Below are positions 18,247-25,860 of a stretch of 64,000 nucleotides of DNA, one piece after another (within the stretch, counting starts at the first letter, position 1; every line of letters starts with the position of its first letter). Source of the stretch: Actinomadura_C alba (GTDB lineage: Bacteria > Actinomycetota > Actinomycetes > Streptosporangiales > Streptosporangiaceae); contig NZ_BAAAOK010000005.1 in NCBI RefSeq assembly GCF_039530285.1, positions 62,001 to 126,000 on the forward strand, written 5' to 3'. Position numbers and translations under genes: made by a program. The notes beneath the pieces were generated by a model that saw only the letters and a program-made list of their open reading frames with translations, ran no database searches and was not told where the DNA came from.

Positions 18247-18519
18247 TATGTCATGGAACACAACGGCACGACGCGACACAACCCAGCATCGGAAACGGTG
18301 GAGTCGCGTACGAAACGGCATAGACCGACAGTGGGAGTACCGATCCGATACGGGAGCATGGGACTTCTGATCCGCTGCTGCGGGGTTGCAGGTGAGAACG
18401 GGCACGTAAGGCATCGTCTTACAAAGCCGCAGGTGGCAGAGGTACGGGTCATGTTCGAGCGCGCGTGACGGGTTACTCCGCTCTTACCGGGTCCAGGCGG
18501 CCCTCTGAAGCAGAGGCGT

Positions 18520-19335
18520 CTAGCACGGTTGCCGCCAAGGTCCGAGAGGGAGGCGCTTGCGCATGGAGCTGAAGCCGAGCGCCTTCGTCTCAGCGCAGAA
18601 CCTCGACGTGGGCAACTTGTACTCCACGTGCAGCACGGCCTTGCCGGCGTTGACGAACGGGGTGAGCAGGTGGCATTCGCCGAACTCCGCGCACTGCTCG
18701 TTGACGGCGAAATCGAAGTACGCCAGCAGCGCGGGAATCTGTGCGAGGTCGTTCTTCAGGCCCACCGACATCCCGCGATCATGGGCCAGCCCTGCGATGA
18801 ACCGGTTGTATCTGAGCTGATCGGCGGCCGTGAGCGGGAATCCGGTGGATTCGGTGTAGCCCTCCACCAGGTCGGGCTCCACCGCGTCGAAGCCCTTGGC
18901 CCGGCACATGTCGAACCGCTTGGCCATGATCGGGCCGAGCACGTCGACGCGCCGGATGTCGAGCCACCGCTCCCCGGGCCAGCCGTTGCGCCTGCCGAGC
19001 ACACCCGGTGGGAACACCGTGTAGTCCGGCCGGAAGTTCTCCGCCGCTCCCACATTGACGTAACAGATGACCCGGCGATTGCGCTCATGCAGTTCGCGGA
19101 CCACGGCGGCGCTGTTGTCGAACCCGTCGATGTCGTAGACGGGAACGTTCACGCTCAGATCGACCGGGGTGGTGAGCTGCCACTGCCAGGGCACCGCCGG
19201 AGCCGGAACCCAAGGCCGGCCTGACCTGTGACCGGACGACGACCCCGCGGATGGCATCGGTTGGGCCGATGGCGGGGATGCTGAGCAACCGGTCAGGCAC
19301 GCGACCGCGAGCACGATACCGAGTGGGCTTCTCAT
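18520..19335 (-). CDS. GH114 lipoprotein (endo-alpha-1,4-galactosaminidase-like)
   Basis: The 271-residue protein has a lipobox (LTGC, Cys17), so it is anchored outside the membrane. The GH114 pattern is clear: PVYDIDGFDNS near residue 65, RRVICYVNVGAAENFRPD at 87-104, FDAVEPDLVEGYTESTGFPL at 149-168, GLKNDLAQI and VNEQCAEFGEC at 211-221. Asp155 and Glu213 are the likely catalytic pair. Characterised GH114 members (Ega3 of Aspergillus, the Pseudomonas polygalactosaminidase) cut alpha-1,4-linked galactosamine polymers. It is the last gene of the polysaccharide block, 42 bases after the spherulin-4 gene. Confidence 0.85.
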   Translation of the reverse strand: MRSPLGIVLAVACLTGCSASPPSAQPMPSAGSSSGHRSGRPWVPAPAVPWQWQLTTPVDLSVNVPVYDIDGFDNSAAVVRELHERNRRVICYVNVGAAENFRPDYTVFPPGVLGRRNGWPGERWLDIRRVDVLGPIMAKRFDMCRAKGFDAVEPDLVEGYTESTGFPLTAADQLRYNRFIAGLAHDRGMSVGLKNDLAQIPALLAYFDFAVNEQCAEFGECHLLTPFVNAGKAVLHVEYKLPTSRFCAETKALGFSSMRKRLPLGPWRQPC

Positions 19336-19377
19336 CGGCCACAGATTAGGGCCCGGTTCACGAGGTCAGTGCCCGGT

Positions 19378-20187
19378 TCACGAGATGAGGGTGAGCTCAT
19401 GCTCGAAGTAGCCGGGCAGTCCGCCCCACGGGTTCGCGCCGTCCCCGTCGGTCACGTACGCGATGCCGGCGTTGTTGCATCGGGCCAGCCGCATCGCCGG
19501 GTCGCACGCCTCGGGCGGTACGGCGTAGACCAGGTGGCAGAGTCGCTCGGTGGGCAGTTCCATCGCCCACGCGGGCGGCCGCATTTGCTCGTACGCAGAC
19601 CACGGCCCCTCGAAGGTGACGAGCAGGTCGGCGACCGCCGCGTATCCCGGGTCGGGATGGGTGCCGTGGTTGAACACGACGAACTCGGCGTGCCGGTCCC
19701 GAAGGGCCGCGCAGATGCTCCGGTAGGCCGGCAGCGCCTCCGGCCCGGCCGAGACCTGGTCTAGGAAGACGTCCGCGACGCCGTACCAATTCCGGTATCG
19801 CCGTGCCTCCGCCTGGATGTCCGCGGCCGGTCGGGCGCCGTAGGCGGTGTCGATGTAGCCGACGACCGTTCCTCCCGACCTCTCGATCCGGGCCACGGCG
19901 GCGGCGAACTCGGGGTCTCGTGTGCTGCCCGGGCCGTTGTGCACGTTGAGCACCACCGCCAGCAGGCGGGGATCGGTCAGCCGGGCCCACTCGGCTGGAA
20001 AATGCGCGGGATGAAAGTACGCCGGCACCAGCAGCGCGTCCGGGGCTTCGGCGGCAGAGCCGCCGGCACCGGCGTCACCGGCGAACGAGGTCGGCATGAT
20101 CACGGCGGCAGACGTCACCTTCCCGACATCACGCAGAACCTTGCGGCGCGAGACCGAGAACCCCTCACCCCCGATCAGGCCAGGCAT
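19378..20187 (-). CDS. Spherulin-4 / Sph3-like (GH135-type) secreted protein
   Basis: ATG at 20187 follows ggaagg and overlaps the preceding gene by 13 bases; 269 residues. An SRRKVLRDVGK head plus a hydrophobic stretch suggests export. The domain reads LLVPAYFHP…LLAVVLNVHNGPGSTRDPEF, GGTVVGYIDTAYGARP, YGVADVFLDQVSAG, FVVFNHGTHPDPGY and LLVTFEGPWSAYE, which is the spherulation-specific family 4 pattern. Asp143, Asn173 and Glu193 sit on the expected (beta/alpha)8 strand ends. Fungal Sph3 is an endo-acting glycoside hydrolase for N-acetylated galactosaminogalactan. Here it probably trims or clears the polymer during export. Confidence 0.85.
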   Translation of the reverse strand: MPGLIGGEGFSVSRRKVLRDVGKVTSAAVIMPTSFAGDAGAGGSAAEAPDALLVPAYFHPAHFPAEWARLTDPRLLAVVLNVHNGPGSTRDPEFAAAVARIERSGGTVVGYIDTAYGARPAADIQAEARRYRNWYGVADVFLDQVSAGPEALPAYRSICAALRDRHAEFVVFNHGTHPDPGYAAVADLLVTFEGPWSAYEQMRPPAWAMELPTERLCHLVYAVPPEACDPAMRLARCNNAGIAYVTDGDGANPWGGLPGYFEHELTLIS

Positions 20188-21050
20188 GCGGTGTCCTTCC
20201 ACAGATCCCGCAGCGACGCGGTCAGGTCGGTGGTGGGCGCCCACCCGAGGGCGCGGCCGATGGCACTGATGTCGGCCTGCTGCCAGGGCACCCCGGCCGA
20301 CCGGGCGGAGCCGCCCGCGGTGTCCTCCACGATCCGCGAGCCGGGTCCCGCGATCTCCGAGAGGGCGGTCACCACCTCCCGCAGCGGGGTGGCCCGGCCG
20401 CTGCCGACGTTCAGTACGGGCGGCAACGGCCCGGCGCAGCCGGCGGCGGCGAGAACCGCGTCGGCCACGTCTCGCACGTCGACGAAGTCCCGATGGGCGG
20501 CGAGCGAGCCGACCCGTACCTCCGCGTCACGTCCACGGAGCCTCGCCGCGACGCGGCCGGGCAGGGTGGAGCCGGGCATGCCCGGTCCGATCGGGTTGAA
20601 CACCCGCAGGACCACCGCATCCGACACCGCCGCCCGTACGATCTCGGTCCCCGCCAGCTTGGTGACGCCGTACGGACCGACAGGGCGGGGCTCGGTGGAC
20701 TCGGTGATCGGATTCCCGGGCGCCACCTGACCGTACTCGGCCGCCGACCCCACGTGGACGAGCCGGACCGGCACCGCGGCCAGCGCCGCGACGAGGTTCG
20801 CGACGGCGACGACGTTGCCGGACACCATCTCCGCCGGATCGCCCCCGGTGACGCCGCTGCAGTTGACCACCGCGTCCGGTGCTTCCTCATCGATCAGCTT
20901 GGCCACCTCCGCCGGACCGGCCGCGGCAAGGTCCAGGCACACGTCGCCCGCGCCCTGCGACCTGGAGATGGTGACCACCTGGAAACCGGTGGCGCGGGCC
21001 CGGATGTGGCGGCCGATGAAGCCGCTCGCCCCAATCAGGAGAAGCCTCAT
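20175..21050 (-). CDS. NAD-dependent sugar epimerase/dehydratase (extended SDR)
   Basis: The 291-residue protein has GASGFIG (residues 7-13) for NAD binding, HVGSAAEYG with the active-site Ser, and YGVTKLAG with the YxxxK pair. This is the extended SDR layout of UDP-sugar epimerases, ketoreductases and dehydratases. The start overlaps the upstream nucleotidyltransferase stop (ATGA), and the 3' end overlaps the spherulin-4 start. It is expected to supply the activated sugar; the exact reaction is not readable from sequence. Confidence 0.8.
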   Translation of the reverse strand: MRLLLIGASGFIGRHIRARATGFQVVTISRSQGAGDVCLDLAAAGPAEVAKLIDEEAPDAVVNCSGVTGGDPAEMVSGNVVAVANLVAALAAVPVRLVHVGSAAEYGQVAPGNPITESTEPRPVGPYGVTKLAGTEIVRAAVSDAVVLRVFNPIGPGMPGSTLPGRVAARLRGRDAEVRVGSLAAHRDFVDVRDVADAVLAAAGCAGPLPPVLNVGSGRATPLREVVTALSEIAGPGSRIVEDTAGGSARSAGVPWQQADISAIGRALGWAPTTDLTASLRDLWKDTACLA

Positions 21051-21766
21051 GTGTCCACACCCTCCAGTAGCGCGGGCCGCAGCCCGGCGAACTCGGCGTT
21101 GGCCCGGTCGTAGTCGTCCGGCCGGCCGATGTCGAGCCAGTAACCGTCGAAGCGGTACTCGCGCGGAGGCCGACCGTCGGCCAACTGGTCGATGATCAGC
21201 TCGTCGAATCCGAGCGGCAGTCCCGGCTCGTAACGCGCGAGGACGTCTCTGGAGACGGCATAGACCCCCATGCTCACCCGGTAGTCGAGCATGGGCTTCT
21301 CCGCGAACTCTATGACATGCCCGTCCTCGGTCTTGAGCACGCCGAAGTCGATGTTCACCTGGCGGGGGTAGGTGGCGATGGTGAGCGCGGCGCGCGCGGC
21401 GTTGTGCTCTGCCAGCAGGCCCGCGAAGTCGAGGTCGGTGAGGACGTCGCCGTTCATGACGAGGAAGTCGTCAGGGAGTCGGTCGCGCATCGTCAGGAGC
21501 GGGCCGATGGTGCCGAGCGGTGATTCCTCGACCGCGTAGTCGATGCGCATCCCCCACCGGTCGCCGTCGCCGACGTACGCCCGGATCAGGTGGCCGAGGT
21601 GGCCGATGGCGAGGGTCGCCGTACGGAACCCGTGTCTGGCGAGCTGGTGAAGGACGATCTCCAGGATCGAATACCGGTCCCCGATGGGGACGAGAGGCTT
21701 CGGCAGTGTCGTGGTGTACGGGAGGAGCCGTACGCCCTTGCCGCCTGCGAGGATCACCGCGTGCAT
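21047..21766 (-). CDS. Sugar-1-phosphate nucleotidyltransferase
   Basis: The 239-residue protein starts MHAVILAGGKGVRLLPYTTT and continues LPKPLVPIGD, the nucleotide and Mg binding signature (GGxGxRLxPxTxxxPKPLVPI) of NTP transferases. NGDVLTD (metal Asp) and FAEKP follow. The length fits a catalytic domain without the C-terminal beta-helix. It makes an NDP-sugar from a sugar-1-phosphate. It overlaps the epimerase by 4 bases and sits 14 bases after the dehydratase gene. Confidence 0.85.
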   Translation of the reverse strand: MHAVILAGGKGVRLLPYTTTLPKPLVPIGDRYSILEIVLHQLARHGFRTATLAIGHLGHLIRAYVGDGDRWGMRIDYAVEESPLGTIGPLLTMRDRLPDDFLVMNGDVLTDLDFAGLLAEHNAARAALTIATYPRQVNIDFGVLKTEDGHVIEFAEKPMLDYRVSMGVYAVSRDVLARYEPGLPLGFDELIIDQLADGRPPREYRFDGYWLDIGRPDDYDRANAEFAGLRPALLEGVDT

Positions 21767-21779
21767 GTCGACTCCCTGT

Positions 21780-22775
21780 TCAGACGGTGTAGGTGCCGGG
21801 TCGGTAGCGGTCCAGGTTGGCCGGATCCAGGAACCACTCGATGGTGTGCTTGAGCCCGCTCTGCAGCGTGTGCCGGGGCTGCCAGCCGGTGCGCCGCCGG
21901 AGCTTCGCGGCGTCACAGATGAGGCGCATCACCTCCGAGTTGACCGGCCGGTGCCGGGCCGACTCGGAGCGGAACGTGACCTCGCGGCCCATCAGCCCGG
22001 CGATCTCGTCGGCCAGCCTGCCCATCGAGATCTCCTGACCGGTGCCCGCGTTGAACAGCTCGCCCACGACCTCCTGCGCGGGCGCCGTGCCCACCGCGAC
22101 GAACGCGGCGGCGGTGTCCTTCACGAAGGTGAAGTCCCGGGTCGGGTCCAGCGCCCCCACGGAGACGACCTTGGCGCCCGCCGCGATCTGGCTGGTCACG
22201 GTCGGGATGAAGGCCCGCGCGGACTGCCGCGGCCCGAACGTGTTGAAGGGTCGCAGCGTCACCACCGGCAGCTCGAAGCTGAGGTGATAGCTCTCCACCA
22301 GCTTGTCGGCGGCGACCTTCGAGGCCGCGTACGGGGACTGTGCCTGCAGCGGGTGGTCCTCGCTGATCGGGACCGTCCGGGCCGTCCCGTAGGTCTCGCT
22401 GGTGGACGTGTGCACGAGCCGCGAGGTGCCCAGCCTGCGCACGGCCTCGAGCACGTTGAGGGTGCCGAGGGCGTTCGTCTCGACGTAGGAGTGCGGCGCC
22501 TGATAGGAGTACGGGATCGCGATCAGGGCGGCCAGGTGATAGACCACCTCGGCCTGACCGATCAGGTCATGGGTCGATGCCGGGTCGCGAACGTCGCCGA
22601 GGACGACCTCCACGTGGTCCAGGACGTCGGGCGGGAGCGTGTCGAGCCAGCCCCAGGTGCCGAACGAGTTGTACTGCGCCATCGCGCGCACGCGATGACC
22701 TCGCTCCACGAGCAGTTCGACGAGGTGAGAGCCGATGAAGCCCTCGGCCCCCGTGACCGCGACCAGGCTTTCCAT
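21780..22775 (-). CDS. NAD-dependent 4,6-dehydratase-like protein (LegB/GDP-mannose dehydratase group)
   Basis: The 331-residue protein has TGAEGFIGSHLVELLVERGH (NAD site), HTSTSETYG and SPYAASKVAADKLVESY (S…YxxxK), with TLRPFNTFGPRQSARAFIPT. This pattern resembles LegB-type UDP-N-acetylhexosamine 4,6-dehydratases and GDP-mannose dehydratases. In this operon it probably acts on an NDP-aminosugar, giving a 4-keto-6-deoxy or epimerised product. The next gene follows at 14 bases. Confidence 0.8.
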   Translation of the reverse strand: MESLVAVTGAEGFIGSHLVELLVERGHRVRAMAQYNSFGTWGWLDTLPPDVLDHVEVVLGDVRDPASTHDLIGQAEVVYHLAALIAIPYSYQAPHSYVETNALGTLNVLEAVRRLGTSRLVHTSTSETYGTARTVPISEDHPLQAQSPYAASKVAADKLVESYHLSFELPVVTLRPFNTFGPRQSARAFIPTVTSQIAAGAKVVSVGALDPTRDFTFVKDTAAAFVAVGTAPAQEVVGELFNAGTGQEISMGRLADEIAGLMGREVTFRSESARHRPVNSEVMRLICDAAKLRRRTGWQPRHTLQSGLKHTIEWFLDPANLDRYRPGTYTV

Positions 22776-22833
22776 GTGACACCTTTCGTTCGGGTGAGGG
22801 ATCCACTGAATTAGGGATCCGTCGCTTACGGAC

Positions 22834-24273
22834 CTATCGATGGGACGTCGCCCTGCCGAGGACGACGAACGCGTACGTCAGAAGAGCGACGAGCAGCCCG
22901 CAGGCCACCACGAACTGGACGACCCATGGGTTCGCGGCGTGAGAGGCCACGGTCTCGGCGGCCAGGGCGCTCGCGCAGCCGGCCAGCACGGCCCGGATCC
23001 GGCCGCAGGACTGCAGGAGCAGCGCCACGAAGAAGGCGCCGCCCAACCCGAGGTAGCCACCGGCCGTCCAGGTCGTCGTGGCCGGGCCGGCCGAATCCCG
23101 GAGGAGGTCTCCGTTCAGTCCGGCCAGTCCCGCGATGGCGACCGCGAGAGCCGTCAGCACGACCAGGTAGGCGGCGACCGCGGCCGCCAGCGTGGCGCGT
23201 GCGGCCAGCGCGAAACCCCGCACACTGCTGTGGCCGAGCAGGGTCCGGTGCATGCGCCGGCGGTAGGAGACGAGGATCCACTCGGCGAAGCCCATGGACA
23301 GCGACAGCGCGAGCACGGCCACGCTGGTCGCGGCAGTCGGCTCCGACCGGCCCAGCAGGGTCGACACCGTCGGGAAGGTGAGCATGCCGCCGGAGAGGAG
23401 CCCGAACAGCGCGTACGGCAGCGCCATCGCGGCGTCGCTCCGGTCCACGCGGCCACCGGCGGTGTCGCCGCCGGCCGAGCCGGGGCCGGCGGTGCGGGCG
23501 ACCGCGAGGCAAACGGTCGCCGTGATGGTGACGGCCCAGGCGATCCAGAGGACCGGCCGGACCGGCCCGCCGGCGGCCAGCTGCACCGTACTCGCGACGG
23601 CACCGGGCAGCAGCGCCAGGAGCAGCCACGGTTCGGCCCCGATGACCAGCGCCACCGTGGCCGCCAGTAGGTAGACGCACTGCCCGACGGCGAGCGCCGT
23701 CGCGGCTCCGCCCGCGTCGAGAAGGACTGCCGTCGCCACGATGACCGGCACCGCGACGACTCCGGTCGCCGTCAGGCCGTGTCTCATCACGCGCGCTGCG
23801 GCCGGCCGGTCGCCCCGGCCCATCCGGACGTAGGCGAGGTAGGCCACCCCCTGGCTCGCCGACCACGACAGCAGGAGCGACAGCATGAGCACGACGCTGC
23901 CGCCGGGTCTGGTCAGCGCCGGAGTGGCCGTGGCGTAGCAGAGACCGGGCAGGCCGAAGAGCATGCCCCGGAGCAGCTGCCGCCAGACCTCGCCGCTCCA
24001 CGGGTTCGGCAGCGCCTCCGGCGTCGCCGGCCGGCGCTCGGTTCGTTCGTAGAGGTCCTCGGCGAGCGCGAAGACGTGCGGGTAGCCGTACTGCCCGGCT
24101 CCCTCGTCGTTGAGCCCGTCCGCCTCCAGCCCGGCGGCCACCTCGAAGGGGTCGACCGCTCCCGCGCACAGTTCCTCCATGCGCCGCGTCAGCGCTTCCA
24201 GCGAGTCGCCGGCGTCAGGGTCTCCGGGCGCCGGCAGCCCGCGCAGGGCACCCGGCGGCATCGCGGCCGTCAC
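22834..24273 (-). CDS. Polytopic membrane protein, putative polysaccharide exporter (PelG-like role)
   Basis: GTG at 24273 overlaps the glycosyltransferase stop (GTGA). A ~105-residue soluble head (LTRRMEELCAGAVDPFEVAA, YGYPHVFALAEDLYERTE) is followed by about 12 hydrophobic segments up to residue 475. The segment order and length look like a Wzx/MATE-type flippase. Coupling to a PelF-like gene suggests the PelG role: moving the polymer through the membrane. I could not match it to PelG by motif, so the function is inferred from context. Confidence 0.6.
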   Translation of the reverse strand: MTAAMPPGALRGLPAPGDPDAGDSLEALTRRMEELCAGAVDPFEVAAGLEADGLNDEGAGQYGYPHVFALAEDLYERTERRPATPEALPNPWSGEVWRQLLRGMLFGLPGLCYATATPALTRPGGSVVLMLSLLLSWSASQGVAYLAYVRMGRGDRPAAARVMRHGLTATGVVAVPVIVATAVLLDAGGAATALAVGQCVYLLAATVALVIGAEPWLLLALLPGAVASTVQLAAGGPVRPVLWIAWAVTITATVCLAVARTAGPGSAGGDTAGGRVDRSDAAMALPYALFGLLSGGMLTFPTVSTLLGRSEPTAATSVAVLALSLSMGFAEWILVSYRRRMHRTLLGHSSVRGFALAARATLAAAVAAYLVVLTALAVAIAGLAGLNGDLLRDSAGPATTTWTAGGYLGLGGAFFVALLLQSCGRIRAVLAGCASALAAETVASHAANPWVVQFVVACGLLVALLTYAFVVLGRATSHR

Positions 24274-25793
24274 GCCGACCTCGCCGTGGTGGCCGCGACC
24301 CCCGGGCCGATGGTCAGCGTCGGGGTGCCGATGACGGGCGTGGTGGCGGTGACCGGCTCGGTCGCGGTGACCGGCGGCTCGCCCCGCGCCAGGTCGGCGT
24401 AGATCGACCGGAACGAGCCCACGGCCTGGTCGACGGTGAAGTACTCCAGCGCCCGTTCGCGGGCGGCGGCACCGAGCCGGTGCCGCGTGACCTCGTCGCG
24501 CAGCAGCCGCACACAGGCCCGCGCCATCGCCTCGGGATCCCGGGGCGGGACGACGGCACCGGTGTCGCCGACCGCCTCCCGTACGCCTCCCACGTCGGTG
24601 GCCACCGTCGCGCGGCCGCAGGTCATCGCCTCGATCAGCGTGTACGGGAAGCCTTCCGAGATGCTGGACAGCACCACGACCGTGCCGGCCACGTAGGCGT
24701 CCCGGATGTCGTCGACCCTGCCCTCGAACGCCACGTGCTCGGCGACCCCGAGCTCGGCGGCGAGGGCCTCGCACCGCTCGCGATAGCGCTCCCCGCCCTT
24801 CGGCGTGCCGCCGAACAGGCGCAGCCGTACGCCGGGGAGCTCCGTATGGACCCGCGCGAAGGCCCGGATCAGCGTCTCGAGGTCCTTGATGGGGTCGACT
24901 CGTCCCGCCCAGCTGATCGTGGGAACGGCGGGTTCGGCGCCGGCCGCCGGGAAGTCGCCCGGATCGACGCCGTTGTAGACGGTCTGGATGCGGTCGGGGC
25001 GCGCCCCGCAGCGCACCTCCCACCGCTGGTTGTAACGGTTCCCGGGGGTCACCAGGTCGGCGGCCCGGTAGCCGGCCCCGCTCAGCAGCCGCAGGAAGCC
25101 GAGGACCAGAGCCTTGACCGGCCAGGGATAGGGCGACTTTCCGTACCCCAGATAGCGCTCCCGCAGGTAGATGCCGTGCTCGGTCAGGCACAGCGGCGTT
25201 CCGTACGTCCACTTGGCGGCCAGCCCGGGCAGCACGGCCACCCCGTTGGAGACCGCGTGGGTGACGTCCGCACGTGGGACCGGAGCCGACAGCGGGCGCA
25301 AGGAGTGCTCCAGCAGGTCCACCGCGGTCAGCGCGTCGTGCACGGTGGGCCGGACGCCCATCCGGGCGAAGTCCGCACGGCGGGCGGACCACGCCTCGAC
25401 CAGCCATCGCACCGGTCCCTCCCCGCCGAGCGCCGCCCGCAGGTCGTTCGTCCGGGCGAACTCGAGCAGCGAGTGCAGCACGCTTGGGAAGGCCTCGGCC
25501 GCCGCGTCGGACGGGTCGAGGATCAGGTCCAGCATCGTGCGGTAGAGCAGCTCGAACCGCCGGGCGGCACCGGCCCGCGGGGGACGGCCGCCCGCCCGCG
25601 GGCCCCAGAGCGGCACGGACTCCGCGGTCACGTGCCCGGGCAGCTCCCAGGCCAGGGGCTCCGCGCCGGTGCCGGTGATGGCCACGACGTTGAAGGAGTG
25701 CTCCGGCATGCCGCGTACGAGCTGATCGCACCAGACGCTCACGCCGCCGTAGGCGTGCGGATAGGTACCCTCCGTGACCAGCGTGATGTTCAT
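24270..25793 (-). CDS. PelF-like GT4 glycosyltransferase
   Basis: ATG at 25793 follows ggaagg and gives 507 residues. The N-terminus MNITLVTEGTYPHAYGGVSV with WCDQLVRGM is the hallmark of PelF, the cytosolic glycosyltransferase of the Pel polysaccharide. The C-terminal half is a standard GT4 domain: YNGVDPGDF, SWAGRVDPIKDLETLIRAFA, and the donor-binding E-x7-E segment SEGFPYTLIEAM. PelF enzymes polymerise UDP-linked N-acetylgalactosamine sugars. Nearest neighbours are the deacetylase gene (67 bases upstream) and the membrane protein (4-base overlap downstream). Confidence 0.85.
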   Translation of the reverse strand: MNITLVTEGTYPHAYGGVSVWCDQLVRGMPEHSFNVVAITGTGAEPLAWELPGHVTAESVPLWGPRAGGRPPRAGAARRFELLYRTMLDLILDPSDAAAEAFPSVLHSLLEFARTNDLRAALGGEGPVRWLVEAWSARRADFARMGVRPTVHDALTAVDLLEHSLRPLSAPVPRADVTHAVSNGVAVLPGLAAKWTYGTPLCLTEHGIYLRERYLGYGKSPYPWPVKALVLGFLRLLSGAGYRAADLVTPGNRYNQRWEVRCGARPDRIQTVYNGVDPGDFPAAGAEPAVPTISWAGRVDPIKDLETLIRAFARVHTELPGVRLRLFGGTPKGGERYRERCEALAAELGVAEHVAFEGRVDDIRDAYVAGTVVVLSSISEGFPYTLIEAMTCGRATVATDVGGVREAVGDTGAVVPPRDPEAMARACVRLLRDEVTRHRLGAAARERALEYFTVDQAVGSFRSIYADLARGEPPVTATEPVTATTPVIGTPTLTIGPGVAATTARSA

Positions 25794-25860
25794 CCCCGAT
25801 CCTTCCGATCCCCGTGACCGTGCCGCCGCTGTCGAAACCGCCGATGTCCGAACGGCCCGG

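Noticed and set aside
18055..18470. Overlapping short frames in the gene-poor stretch before the GH114 gene
   Set aside because: No frame shows family-like sequence, ribosome site or consistent codon bias.
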